Positions 1 through 8,465 of a DNA stretch of 64,000 nucleotides are shown here, in pieces. How positions within the stretch are numbered: position 1 is the first letter of the stretch; each line of letters opens with the position of its first letter. The position numbers and the translations under genes are program-made. The stretch is from Singulisphaera acidiphila DSM 18658 (lineage in GTDB: Bacteria > Planctomycetota > Planctomycetia > Isosphaerales > Isosphaeraceae): positions 4,898,001-4,962,000 of the forward strand of contig NC_019892.1 of NCBI RefSeq assembly GCF_000242455.2, written 5' to 3'. Under the pieces are notes generated by a model, which was not told the DNA's origin, made no database searches, and saw only the letters and a program-made list of their open reading frames with translations.

Positions 1-141
1 ATTTGTATGATGGCGTTGCCTTTGGCCGAGGCCTGTCATCTCCGGGCAACCCCCCTCTTGGCCGACTAAGTCGCCTTTTTGCGATTGCCGATGCAGGCAA
101 GCCGCGGAACGACGCAGAGACGTGAAGGAGTTCAACGCCCG

Positions 142-2130
142 ATGTGTGGATTGGCCGGTATCCTCTCGACTTCATCCTCTTTGGACGCCGAAACTCTTGG
201 GTCTCACGTCACCCGAATGGCTGACACGCTCTACCTGCGAGGTCCCGACGACCGTGGTGTCTGGACTGACGCGGAAGCGGGGATTGCCCTCGGGTTTCGG
301 CGGCTGGCGATTCTGGACCTGACTCCCGAGGGGCATCAGCCGATGGCTTCCGCCTGCGGGCGGTACGTGGTCGCATTTAATGGTGAGATCTACAACTTTC
401 TCACTCTGCGCAAGGAGCTGGAAGGGGGATCGGCGCCGCCGTTCCGTGGCCACTCCGATACGGAGGTCTTGCTGGCGGCCATCAGCCGGTGGGGCGTGCG
501 TGCGGCCGTCGAGCGGTTTGTCGGGATGTTCGCCATCGCGCTCTGGGATCGGGTCGATCGCGTCCTCTACCTGGTGCGCGACCGGATCGGTGAGAAGCCG
601 CTGTACTATGGATGGATGGGCGGGACGTTTCTCTTCGGTTCGGAGCTGAAGGCGCTTCGGGTTCACCCCGACTTCACGGGGGAAGTGGATCGGGAAGCGC
701 TGGCGGCTTACGCCCAGCATAATTACGTCCCGGGGCCCCGTTCAATCTATAAAGGGATCTCCAAGCTCGATCCCGGGACGATTTTGACGATCAACCCGGC
801 ACGTCCCGGGCAGGTCCTTGGCCCCGTCCCCTACTGGGAAGCGCGGCAGATGGCCGAGGCCGGGCTTGCCAACCCGTTCCAGGGGACTGATACCGAGGCG
901 ATCGACCGGCTTGACGCATTGCTCCGCGAGACGATCGCGCAGCAGATGATCGCCGACGTTCCCCTGGGGGCCTTCCTCTCCGGCGGGATTGACTCGTCGA
1001 CGATCGTGGCCTTGATGCAGGCCCAGAGTAGCCGGCCGATCGAGACGTTCACCATCGGGTTCCACGACGAGGGCTATAACGAGGCCAACCACGCGGAGGC
1101 GGTCGCCAAGCACATCGGCACCCGCCACACCGCGCTCTACGTCACGCCGGCCGAGGCGATGGACGTGATCCCCAGCTTGCCCTCCTCCTACGACGAGCCC
1201 TTCGCCGATTCCTCGCAGGTGCCGACGTCGCTGGTCTCCCGGCTCGCCCGGCAATCGGTGACGGTGAGCCTCTCGGGCGATGGTGGCGACGAGCTCTTCT
1301 GCGGTTATGCCCGCTACTTGCAGTTGCCGGGGCTCTGGAACATGATCCGCAAGTTCCCGAGGCCGACCCGGAAGCTCCTCGCCGGCGCGATCTCCGCGGT
1401 CCCCGTCAAGGCCTGGGACAGCACGTCCCGGCTGCTCCGCCCCTTGGTGGCCGGGCGGAACCTGGGTCAGCATCTCAACGGGAGACGCGTTCATCTCTTT
1501 GCCGACCTGCTCGGCCGGTGCAATAGCCCCTACGATATTTATATCCAGATGCTGCGGTCTGCGGGACCGGGGAGCCCGGTGCTGGGGGCTGGCCCGCTCA
1601 GCACGCGGTTCGAGAACGGCTCGTCCTGGCAGGTCTCCGACACCATCCAGTCGGTGATGCTGCTCGATATGCTGATGTACCTGCCCGACGATATTATGGT
1701 TAAGGTCGACCGGGCCAGCATGGGGGTTAGCCTCGAGTCACGCGCGCCGCTGCTCGATCACCGGGTCGTCGAATTCGCCTTGAGTTTGCCCCGGTCGTTG
1801 AAGGTCCGTGACGGCCAGAGCAAGTGGCTGCTGCGGCAGGTCCTTTATCGGTATGTTCCCAAAGAGCTGATCGATCGTCCCAAGATGGGATTCGGGATCC
1901 CGATCGCAGCCTGGCTGCGGGGTCCGTTGCGGGACTGGGCCGAGGCGCTGCTGGACGAAGGCCGGTTGCGCTCCGAGGGATACTGGAACGCCAAACTGAT
2001 CCGGTCGCGTTGGTCGGATCACTTGACGAAGCAGCGCGAATGGACCACCTTTATTTGGTCCGTGCTGATGTTCCAGGCCTGGCTCGATGCCCAGCGCGCC
2101 CCCCTTGTCGCACAGGAACTGGCGGTATGA
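142..2130 (+). CDS. asnB: Asparagine synthase (glutamine-hydrolysing)
   Basis: The enzyme moves glutamine amide nitrogen to aspartate with ATP. Members in polysaccharide loci may instead amidate sugar or peptide carboxylates. The frame is open from 79, but I start at 142 because the protein then begins MCGLAG, which puts the class II amidotransferase nucleophile at Cys2; GAAGGAG lies at 124-130. The N-terminal glutaminase domain covers roughly residues 2-200 (RGPDDRG, FNGEIYN). The synthetase domain follows with the ATP-pyrophosphatase loop LSGGIDSS near residue 278 and SLSGDGGDE further on. The length of 662 residues fits family members found in exopolysaccharide loci. The next gene is a glycosyltransferase 220 bp downstream. 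The family is certain; the true acceptor is not. Confidence 0.93.
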   Translation: MCGLAGILSTSSSLDAETLGSHVTRMADTLYLRGPDDRGVWTDAEAGIALGFRRLAILDLTPEGHQPMASACGRYVVAFNGEIYNFLTLRKELEGGSAPPFRGHSDTEVLLAAISRWGVRAAVERFVGMFAIALWDRVDRVLYLVRDRIGEKPLYYGWMGGTFLFGSELKALRVHPDFTGEVDREALAAYAQHNYVPGPRSIYKGISKLDPGTILTINPARPGQVLGPVPYWEARQMAEAGLANPFQGTDTEAIDRLDALLRETIAQQMIADVPLGAFLSGGIDSSTIVALMQAQSSRPIETFTIGFHDEGYNEANHAEAVAKHIGTRHTALYVTPAEAMDVIPSLPSSYDEPFADSSQVPTSLVSRLARQSVTVSLSGDGGDELFCGYARYLQLPGLWNMIRKFPRPTRKLLAGAISAVPVKAWDSTSRLLRPLVAGRNLGQHLNGRRVHLFADLLGRCNSPYDIYIQMLRSAGPGSPVLGAGPLSTRFENGSSWQVSDTIQSVMLLDMLMYLPDDIMVKVDRASMGVSLESRAPLLDHRVVEFALSLPRSLKVRDGQSKWLLRQVLYRYVPKELIDRPKMGFGIPIAAWLRGPLRDWAEALLDEGRLRSEGYWNAKLIRSRWSDHLTKQREWTTFIWSVLMFQAWLDAQRAPLVAQELAV

Positions 2131-2351
2131 TGACGCGTCTCCGAGTCCCTGGGGCGTCCGGTCCGCCTCGGTTCGTTTGCTAGCTGGGCGGCCAAGCTCC
2201 AAGGGAGTGCGGTGAGGCAAGCGGTCCGGGCGTGAGTGAACGCCGAGGCCCGGTTCGCTCCCTCGGCTCGAGTTGTCGAAGCCGTTGCCTCAGGGTGTTC
2301 TGACGATGTGGAGACGAACTCGCCCCTCAAAGGGGGGCGGAGGTATTGCTT

Positions 2352-3614
2352 ATGAAGTCAACACCCAATCGGACGTCGAGTGAGCAACTTAAAATTGCTC
2401 ACGTTTACAATATCGATATTAGCATCCTGGTGCATTTGCGAGCCCAGCTTCGCTCCCTCGTCGCGGCGGGGGCCGATGTCTGCGGGATCTGTGCGCCGGG
2501 GGACATCCTCAAGGAGGATACGACGTTTGAGGATGGAATCCGCGTCAGGCTGATTCCGATGGGGCGCGACTTCGAGCCATTCAACGACGCGCGAGTTCTG
2601 GCCCGCCTAGTCGGTCTCTTCCGGGCCGAGCGATTCGACATCGTCCATACTCATGGCCCGAAGCAGGCGTTGCTCGGTCGCGTGGCCGCCAGGATGGCCG
2701 GCGTTCCCGTGGTCGTCAACACGGTTCATGGCTTCTATTTTCACGAGAACAGCACGTTCAAAGATCGATTCCTGCACAAAACGGCTGAGCGGATCGGTAG
2801 CCAGTGCGGCGACATGATGCTTTGCCAGAGTCGGGAGGACGTCGAGACCGCTCGCCGGCTCCGTTTGGCGGCTCCGTCTCGGATCAAGTACCTGGGGAAC
2901 GGCATCAACCTCTCGGCATTCGACCCTGACCGCGTGGACGCGGAGAAGGTCCACGCGTTGCGCACCCGGCTGGGTATCCCCGCCGATGCTGTTCTGATCG
3001 GGACGATCGCACGCAAGGCCAGGGACAAGGGGTACGTCGAGTTTTGCGAGGCGGCCGCGCGGGTTCGCCAGGTCTTTCCCAACGTGCGTTTCCTCTGCGC
3101 CGGCGGCGTCTTCGAAGAGAAGCCGAGCCAGCGGATTCCCGCCGACCTTCCTGACAAGTTAGGGATCCGCGATATCCTGATCGACCTCGAGTACCAGCAT
3201 GACGTGCCGGCCCTGCTCGCGGCTCTCGACCTCTTCGTCTTTCCCTCCTACCGCGAAGGTTTTCCTCGCGCCGTGATGGAGGCGGCCGCGATGGGGCTTC
3301 CCATCGTCGCCACCGAGATCCGCGGTTGTCGCGAGGCGCTGACGGAGGGAGAGTCGGGCCTCCTCGTGCCTCCCAGGGACGCCGAGGCTTTGACCCAGGC
3401 CATTCTGCGAGTCTTGAAGGATCCCCCCTTCCGGGACCGGTTGGGGCGGGCTGCGCGACAGAGGGCCGTGCTGGAATTTGATGAAAACCTTTATATCCAA
3501 CGGATTCTTCAGGCCTACCGAGAACTGCTCGGCAAGAAGCTCCCGGCGAAAGAGTCGCTCTTGAGAATGGATCGGCCGCAAGAAACCGTGAGCTTGGCGG
3601 GTGAGCTTTCCTGA
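2352..3614 (+). CDS. Glycosyltransferase family 4
   Basis: This is a GT-B-fold retaining glycosyltransferase of about 420 residues. The N-terminal half has the acceptor-side pattern DIVHTHGPKQALLG and VVNTVHGFYFHE. The C-terminal half has the donor-site pattern around residues 300-330, with FPSYREGFPRAVMEAAAMG containing the E-x7-E signature. I chose ATG 2352 because GGAGGT at 2339-2344 is well spaced from it; a TTG at 2346 in the same frame is too close. It is cytoplasmic or membrane-associated and probably extends a lipid-linked glycan with its neighbours. Donor and linkage cannot be told from sequence. An IS630 element is inserted 61 bp after the stop, so the gene has been separated from the sugar epimerase that may once have followed directly. 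Confidence 0.9.
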   Translation: MKSTPNRTSSEQLKIAHVYNIDISILVHLRAQLRSLVAAGADVCGICAPGDILKEDTTFEDGIRVRLIPMGRDFEPFNDARVLARLVGLFRAERFDIVHTHGPKQALLGRVAARMAGVPVVVNTVHGFYFHENSTFKDRFLHKTAERIGSQCGDMMLCQSREDVETARRLRLAAPSRIKYLGNGINLSAFDPDRVDAEKVHALRTRLGIPADAVLIGTIARKARDKGYVEFCEAAARVRQVFPNVRFLCAGGVFEEKPSQRIPADLPDKLGIRDILIDLEYQHDVPALLAALDLFVFPSYREGFPRAVMEAAAMGLPIVATEIRGCREALTEGESGLLVPPRDAEALTQAILRVLKDPPFRDRLGRAARQRAVLEFDENLYIQRILQAYRELLGKKLPAKESLLRMDRPQETVSLAGELS

Positions 3615-3675
3615 GAGTCGCGGATGACCTCTGGCCGGACTCGGTTTCGGTCTTCCGGCCCTCGCACGTTCTCTA

Positions 3676-4842
3676 AATAGTTCCCTGCCAAAGGGAAAGT
3701 AGCCCTGCCCCTATAATTCATGCAGAGGACTGCACCGACGACTCAACACGGACGAACATTAACGACGCCCATGCTCTCCCTTTCGACGACTCAGCGCGAC
3801 GAACTCTTGGCGATCTACCGCAAGGATTCTGATCCCGAACTCCGCTTTCGCGCCCACATTATCCTCCTGTTGGCTGACGGCCATCCCTGGGACAACATCG
3901 AGTCCATGCTCTTCTGCAGCTCACGCACTGTCGACCGCTGGCTGAAGCGGTTCCAGGCCGAGGGCCTCGAAGGGTTGACTGGGAGGAAACGGGGCCGGCC
4001 CTTTCGGCTGGGCTTCGGCTGGGTCGCCATCCTCGTGAACTGGGTGACCACCACGACCCCCAGCGACTTCGGTTTCCTCCGCAGTCGCTGGTCGTGTGTG
4101 TTGTTGGCCCTGCTCTTGCGAGAAAGAGAAGGCGTTCGCGTCAGCCGGGAGACCGTCCGTCGCTGGCTCCATCGCGGCCACCTGGTGTACCGGCGACCCC
4201 GGCCGACCCTGAAGCCGGACGAAGACGAGAGGCAGGTCAAGCTGGCTGAACTGCGGAAGCTCCTGGAAGAGCTGCCCGAGGACGAGACGGCCGTCTGGCA
4301 GGACGAAGTCGAGGTTCACACCAACCCAAAGATCGGCCGGATGTGGATGTTCAAAGGCCGACAAGCGAAGGTCGAGACCCCCGGGACGAACAAGAAGCGG
4401 CACATCTCCGGCTCAATCCACTGGCGGACCGGCCAGGTGTTCGTCACCGAGGCGGCCCCCAAGCAAGGGCGCGACGGAGCGTTGTTCATCAAGCACCTCG
4501 ACGACCTGCGCCGCAGGCTGCGACGCTACCGCAAGATCCACGTGATCTGCGACAACGCGGGGAGCCACACCAGCCTGGAGGTGATCCAGTACCTCTGGAA
4601 GCACGAGGGTCGAATCGAAGTCCATCTGCTCCCCGCATACTCCCCGGACCTGAACCCGATCGAGCGGGTATGGTGGCATTTGCACGAGAACATCACCCGG
4701 AATCATCGGTGCAAGGATCTGGAGGAATTATTGGATCGAGTCTTCACCTGGCTGGGACAGGCAAACCCTTTCCAGATCGAGGGTTCGGCTTACCCAAAAG
4801 CCAGGGCCGCCTGATCTACTTTCCCATTTGAAAGTTTCTATT
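3676..4842 (+). mobile_element. IS630-family insertion sequence, copy A
   Basis: The element is 1167 bp with one transposase gene. Its ends form an imperfect inverted repeat of about 27 bp: both begin AATAG and share GGGAAAGTAG at the inner side. TA at 3674-3675 and 4843-4844 is the target duplication. The outer C and G show that the empty site was CTAG, a known IS630 target preference. Every base I compared matches copy B (7015-8181), and overlapping frames translate identically, so silent positions agree as well. It lies between a glycosyltransferase and an epimerase gene and interrupts no coding sequence. Confidence 0.95.
3720..4814 (+). CDS. IS630 family transposase (copy A)
   Basis: This is a DDE transposase of 364 residues in a single frame, intact. 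An N-terminal helix-turn-helix region (NIESMLFCSSRTVDRWLKRF) binds the terminal repeats. The C-terminal catalytic domain shows the three acidic positions in context: WQDEVEVH, then CDNAGSH, then SPDLNPIERVWWHL. The ATG at 3720 gives the full length; a second in-frame ATG at 3771 (MLSLST) is also a plausible start and resembles the start of many relatives. Because the protein is complete and identical to copy B, the element may still be mobile. Confidence 0.95.
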   Translation: MQRTAPTTQHGRTLTTPMLSLSTTQRDELLAIYRKDSDPELRFRAHIILLLADGHPWDNIESMLFCSSRTVDRWLKRFQAEGLEGLTGRKRGRPFRLGFGWVAILVNWVTTTTPSDFGFLRSRWSCVLLALLLREREGVRVSRETVRRWLHRGHLVYRRPRPTLKPDEDERQVKLAELRKLLEELPEDETAVWQDEVEVHTNPKIGRMWMFKGRQAKVETPGTNKKRHISGSIHWRTGQVFVTEAAPKQGRDGALFIKHLDDLRRRLRRYRKIHVICDNAGSHTSLEVIQYLWKHEGRIEVHLLPAYSPDLNPIERVWWHLHENITRNHRCKDLEELLDRVFTWLGQANPFQIEGSAYPKARAA

Positions 4843-4871
4843 TAGAGATAAGAGCCAAGGTTGTCGCCCCC

Positions 4872-5876
4872 ATGTCAGAAGGTCGCGATCTGGTCTGCCT
4901 TACTGGTGCGAACGGTGGTCTCGGTAGGGCGCTCGCCGACAGGCTTGCCGACGCGTCGATCGGTGTCGTCGGGACAAGCCTGCACGGGCCGGCCCAAGGT
5001 CGGGAGTCGTCGTTCCAACGCTTCGTTGCGGGGGACGTGACCGAGGTCGACTGGCCCCGGGTGATTGCCGGGTGCTCCGCCGTCTTCCACTTCGCGGCCT
5101 TTGTTCACAAGGTCCCCCGGACGGCCGAGGAGGAGCGCAGGGTCTACGCCATCAATGCCGAGGCGACCGCCAGGCTTGCGGTCGCTTGCCGTGAGGCCGG
5201 GACCATGCTGGTCTTTGCCAGCACCGTGGCCGTGTTCGGGCCGGCCGGGCGGAGGAGGCTGGGTATCGAGTCGCCCGTGGCGCCGGTGACTCCCTACGGT
5301 ATCAGCAAATGGCAATCCGAAACGGCCATCCAGCGCGAGGGGGAGAAGGGGCTTCGGTTCGCCATTCTCCGGTTCCCCCTCCTCTACGGTCCTCACGGGC
5401 GCGGGAACATGGAGCGTTTGCTCCGGGCGATTGCCCGAGGGCGCTACTGGCCGATCGGCGATCCGGGCGTGAAGAAGAGCTGCCTCTTTCTGGCGGACGC
5501 GGCCGAGGCGGCCTATCAGGCGTGGCAGTCTCCCCATGCTCAGGGAAAGACGTTTATTGTGGCCCCCGGTGAAGCGCCGACCCTCGCGCAGATCCACGAG
5601 GCCGCCTACCACGCTCTCGGCCGCGCCGTGCCTCGCCCGCGACTCCCTCGGCCTGCGGTCCTGTGTGCGGCCGGAGTGGCCGATCTCGGGGTCAGAATCC
5701 TGGGGCGCTCCCTCAAGATTTCCGATCGCGTGCGTACGCTCACCGAACCGTCCGAGTACGATGGGTCTCCGTTTGCGGCGGCCACGGGGTTTCGTCCCGC
5801 GGTCACGATCGGGGCCGGGGTCGCGGAAACGCTCCGCTGGCTTCAGAGCCCTTCCTCCCCATCCGTCGATCGTTGA
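4872..5876 (+). CDS. NAD-dependent nucleotide-sugar epimerase/dehydratase
   Basis: An extended short-chain dehydrogenase of 334 residues. The dinucleotide-binding glycine motif TGANGGLG is at residues 11-18 and the catalytic Y-x3-K at Tyr142 and Lys146 (PYGISK), preceded by the serine segment FASTVAVFG. It should epimerise or reduce a UDP-linked sugar in the cytoplasm. The next gene is a WecA-like transferase 72 bp downstream. An epimerase next to an initiating transferase resembles the WbpV-WbpL type pairs that make and load the first sugar of a lipid-linked glycan, but that parallel is inference. The gene starts 30 bp after copy A of the IS and the pair lies between two inverted IS copies, so its original promoter has probably been moved away. 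Confidence 0.87.
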   Translation: MSEGRDLVCLTGANGGLGRALADRLADASIGVVGTSLHGPAQGRESSFQRFVAGDVTEVDWPRVIAGCSAVFHFAAFVHKVPRTAEEERRVYAINAEATARLAVACREAGTMLVFASTVAVFGPAGRRRLGIESPVAPVTPYGISKWQSETAIQREGEKGLRFAILRFPLLYGPHGRGNMERLLRAIARGRYWPIGDPGVKKSCLFLADAAEAAYQAWQSPHAQGKTFIVAPGEAPTLAQIHEAAYHALGRAVPRPRLPRPAVLCAAGVADLGVRILGRSLKISDRVRTLTEPSEYDGSPFAAATGFRPAVTIGAGVAETLRWLQSPSSPSVDR

Positions 5877-5948
5877 CTGAGCCAAGAATAAAGAATCACT
5901 GACCGCAACGGTTCTGCCCTGCGGCGCTTGCTCCGCTGAGACTTCTTT

Positions 5949-7019
5949 ATGGAAACACTCTTGACGGTGTTTGCTCTGGCGACGCTGACTTCGGGCCTGC
6001 TGACGTTTCCCGTGCGCGGCCTGGTTCGCCGATTTGGGATCGTCGACCAGCCGAACGATCGCTCGAGCCATCAGATCGCCACGCCCCGCGCCGGGGGCCT
6101 GGCCATCGTGCTGACCCTTTTCCTGCTCGTTCCCTGGCTGATCCCGCCGAGCACCGGATCCGTGCTGAGTGCGCTGGGGGTCGCGGCGGTGGCGCTCGTC
6201 AGTTTTCGGGACGACGTGCGTTCGCTCTCGTTCACGATTCGCCTCTTGGTGCAGCTCGTGTCGGCGAGCCTGCTTGTGGTCGCACTCGATCTGCCGGTGA
6301 AGGCCCTCGACTGGCCCGGCCATGTGGTGAACCTGCCTCACGGGTTGGGGCTTTCCCTGTCCATTCTCACCATCGTCGCCTACTGCAACTTCTTCAACTT
6401 CATGGACGGCATCAACGGGCTGGCCGCCGGCCAAGGCGTCTTGACCGGTTCGACGCTCTCGATGCTGCTTTGGCGGTTTGGAGCGGGATCGAGTGCGTCC
6501 GTTGCGGCGGCACTCGCCGGCGCGGCGGCCGGATTCCTACCGCATAATTTTCCCCGGGCCCGAATCTTCATGGGAGATGTGGGGAGCGTCACGCTCGGCT
6601 TCGTCCTGGCCCTCCTGTCTCAGATCGCGCATGTGCGCTACGGCGTCCCTTGGACGTCCCTTCTCCTGGTCCACGGGCTCTTTCTGTTCGACGCCTGCTT
6701 CACCGTGCTCAAGAGAATGAGTCGCGGCGAGAGCTTTTGGTTGCCGCATCGCGAGCACAACTATCAACTCCTGATCCGGAGTGGTTGGTCACATCCGCGA
6801 ACATCTCTGACACTCTGGGGCCTGAGTTTCCTCTGCTGCCTGGCCGGGTTTCTCTATTCCAGGGCAGGGGGGGAGGTCCAGTGGGCTCTCCTCGTCGTCA
6901 CGGCCGCTTCCCTGCTGGCATTTGCGGCGTTGGCGCACCATTGCCTCCGAAGGGTTTCGTCGCGAGTTTCCATCGACCAAGCTCTGGCGGCCGCTGAGCC
7001 TGTCGCCGACGCTAAATAG
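5949..7019 (+). CDS. WecA/MraY-type undecaprenyl-phosphate sugar-1-phosphate transferase, C-terminus altered by IS
   Basis: A polytopic membrane enzyme of 356 residues that loads a sugar-1-phosphate on undecaprenyl phosphate, the first step of a lipid-linked glycan. Recognisable motifs are DQPNDRSSH and PRAGGLAI near residues 35-55, NFFNFMDGINGLAAGQG near 145, FMGDVGSVTLGF near 210 and HREHNYQLL near 265; the rest is hydrophobic helices. The stop codon (TAG at 7017-7019) lies inside the terminal repeat of IS copy B, which begins at 7015. Removing the IS and one TA restores GCT AGG CAT TAT TGA, so the original protein ended Ala-Arg-His-Tyr instead of Ala-Lys. The change affects only the tail, so function is probably kept. 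Confidence 0.93.
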   Translation: METLLTVFALATLTSGLLTFPVRGLVRRFGIVDQPNDRSSHQIATPRAGGLAIVLTLFLLVPWLIPPSTGSVLSALGVAAVALVSFRDDVRSLSFTIRLLVQLVSASLLVVALDLPVKALDWPGHVVNLPHGLGLSLSILTIVAYCNFFNFMDGINGLAAGQGVLTGSTLSMLLWRFGAGSSASVAAALAGAAAGFLPHNFPRARIFMGDVGSVTLGFVLALLSQIAHVRYGVPWTSLLLVHGLFLFDACFTVLKRMSRGESFWLPHREHNYQLLIRSGWSHPRTSLTLWGLSFLCCLAGFLYSRAGGEVQWALLVVTAASLLAFAALAHHCLRRVSSRVSIDQALAAAEPVADAK

Positions 7020-8181
7020 AAACTTTCAAATGGGAAAGTAGATCAGGCGGCCCTGGCTTTTGGGTAAGCCGAACCCTCGATCTGGAAAGGGTTTGCCTGT
7101 CCCAGCCAGGTGAAGACTCGATCCAATAATTCCTCCAGATCCTTGCACCGATGATTCCGGGTGATGTTCTCGTGCAAATGCCACCATACCCGCTCGATCG
7201 GGTTCAGGTCCGGGGAGTATGCGGGGAGCAGATGGACTTCGATTCGACCCTCGTGCTTCCAGAGGTACTGGATCACCTCCAGGCTGGTGTGGCTCCCCGC
7301 GTTGTCGCAGATCACGTGGATCTTGCGGTAGCGTCGCAGCCTGCGGCGCAGGTCGTCGAGGTGCTTGATGAACAACGCTCCGTCGCGCCCTTGCTTGGGG
7401 GCCGCCTCGGTGACGAACACCTGGCCGGTCCGCCAGTGGATTGAGCCGGAGATGTGCCGCTTCTTGTTCGTCCCGGGGGTCTCGACCTTCGCTTGTCGGC
7501 CTTTGAACATCCACATCCGGCCGATCTTTGGGTTGGTGTGAACCTCGACTTCGTCCTGCCAGACGGCCGTCTCGTCCTCGGGCAGCTCTTCCAGGAGCTT
7601 CCGCAGTTCAGCCAGCTTGACCTGCCTCTCGTCTTCGTCCGGCTTCAGGGTCGGCCGGGGTCGCCGGTACACCAGGTGGCCGCGATGGAGCCAGCGACGG
7701 ACGGTCTCCCGGCTGACGCGAACGCCTTCTCTTTCTCGCAAGAGCAGGGCCAACAACACACACGACCAGCGACTGCGGAGGAAACCGAAGTCGCTGGGGG
7801 TCGTGGTGGTCACCCAGTTCACGAGGATGGCGACCCAGCCGAAGCCCAGCCGAAAGGGCCGGCCCCGTTTCCTCCCAGTCAACCCTTCGAGGCCCTCGGC
7901 CTGGAACCGCTTCAGCCAGCGGTCGACAGTGCGTGAGCTGCAGAAGAGCATGGACTCGATGTTGTCCCAGGGATGGCCGTCAGCCAACAGGAGGATAATG
8001 TGGGCGCGAAAGCGGAGTTCGGGATCAGAATCCTTGCGGTAGATCGCCAAGAGTTCGTCGCGCTGAGTCGTCGAAAGGGAGAGCATGGGCGTCGTTAATG
8101 TTCGTCCGTGTTGAGTCGTCGGTGCAGTCCTCTGCATGAATTATAGGGGCAGGGCTACTTTCCCTTTGGCAGGGAACTATT
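7015..8181 (-). mobile_element. IS630-family insertion sequence, copy B (inverted)
   Basis: A second 1167-bp copy in the opposite orientation to copy A, matching it in all segments compared. TA duplications are at 7013-7014 and 8182-8183, and the flanking C7012 and G8184 again show a CTAG target. The insertion falls in the last codons of the WecA-like gene and supplies its new stop codon. The two copies enclose 2172 bp holding the epimerase and WecA-like genes. The pair could act as a composite transposon or as inverted repeats for recombination. Confidence 0.95.
7043..8137 (-). CDS. IS630 family transposase (copy B)
   Basis: The 364-residue product is identical to that of copy A, with the same helix-turn-helix and DDE catalytic contexts (WQDEVEVH, CDNAGSH, LNPIERVW). 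It is intact and antisense to the surrounding sugar genes. The gene starts 44 bp inside its terminal repeat. Confidence 0.95.
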   Translation of the reverse strand: MQRTAPTTQHGRTLTTPMLSLSTTQRDELLAIYRKDSDPELRFRAHIILLLADGHPWDNIESMLFCSSRTVDRWLKRFQAEGLEGLTGRKRGRPFRLGFGWVAILVNWVTTTTPSDFGFLRSRWSCVLLALLLREREGVRVSRETVRRWLHRGHLVYRRPRPTLKPDEDERQVKLAELRKLLEELPEDETAVWQDEVEVHTNPKIGRMWMFKGRQAKVETPGTNKKRHISGSIHWRTGQVFVTEAAPKQGRDGALFIKHLDDLRRRLRRYRKIHVICDNAGSHTSLEVIQYLWKHEGRIEVHLLPAYSPDLNPIERVWWHLHENITRNHRCKDLEELLDRVFTWLGQANPFQIEGSAYPKARAA

Positions 8182-8397
8182 TAGGCATTATTGAGAATCA
8201 GAAAAAAAGCATGGATTTTGCAGCCCTTCGGGCCTGCAGAAAATTCGGACTCGAGCATATTTTATCTTCGAGAGGTTTGCGCCCGAATCCACTCATCGAG
8301 ACTCGCGTGAAGGTTTTTGTGCGTGCTTGAGCCTTAATAGGTCGCCAGGCAAGATCGGCTCGCCTTTTTTTGAACTGTCAAGACACTAGCCCCTGGC

Positions 8398-8424
8398 AAA
8401 TTGTGCGACACTTACGCACAATTT
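8398..8424. promoter_or_regulatory. Perfect 10-bp inverted repeat before the GT2 gene
   Basis: AAATTGTGCG at 8398-8407 is repeated in inverted form as CGCACAATTT at 8415-8424 with a 7-base spacer. It lies 41 bp before the ATG of the GT2 gene. No T-run follows, so an operator or a leader hairpin is more likely than a terminator. The rest of 8190-8465 holds only an unremarkable T7 tract (8365-8371) and no gene. Confidence 0.5.
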
Positions 8425-8465
8425 GAGACTCGGGAAGTGTCCAGGAGATCCCACGGAGAGAGTTC

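Noticed and set aside
4875..6434. 519-codon open frame on the minus strand across the epimerase and WecA-like genes
   Set aside because: It is antisense to two clear families and rich in Arg, Gly, Pro and His, as expected from GC-rich shadow frames.
3676..8181. A proven composite transposon
   Set aside because: Both copies have their own TA duplications and CTAG context, and rebuilding the second site gives a plausible gene end. Two independent insertions explain the data as well, so I call them separately.
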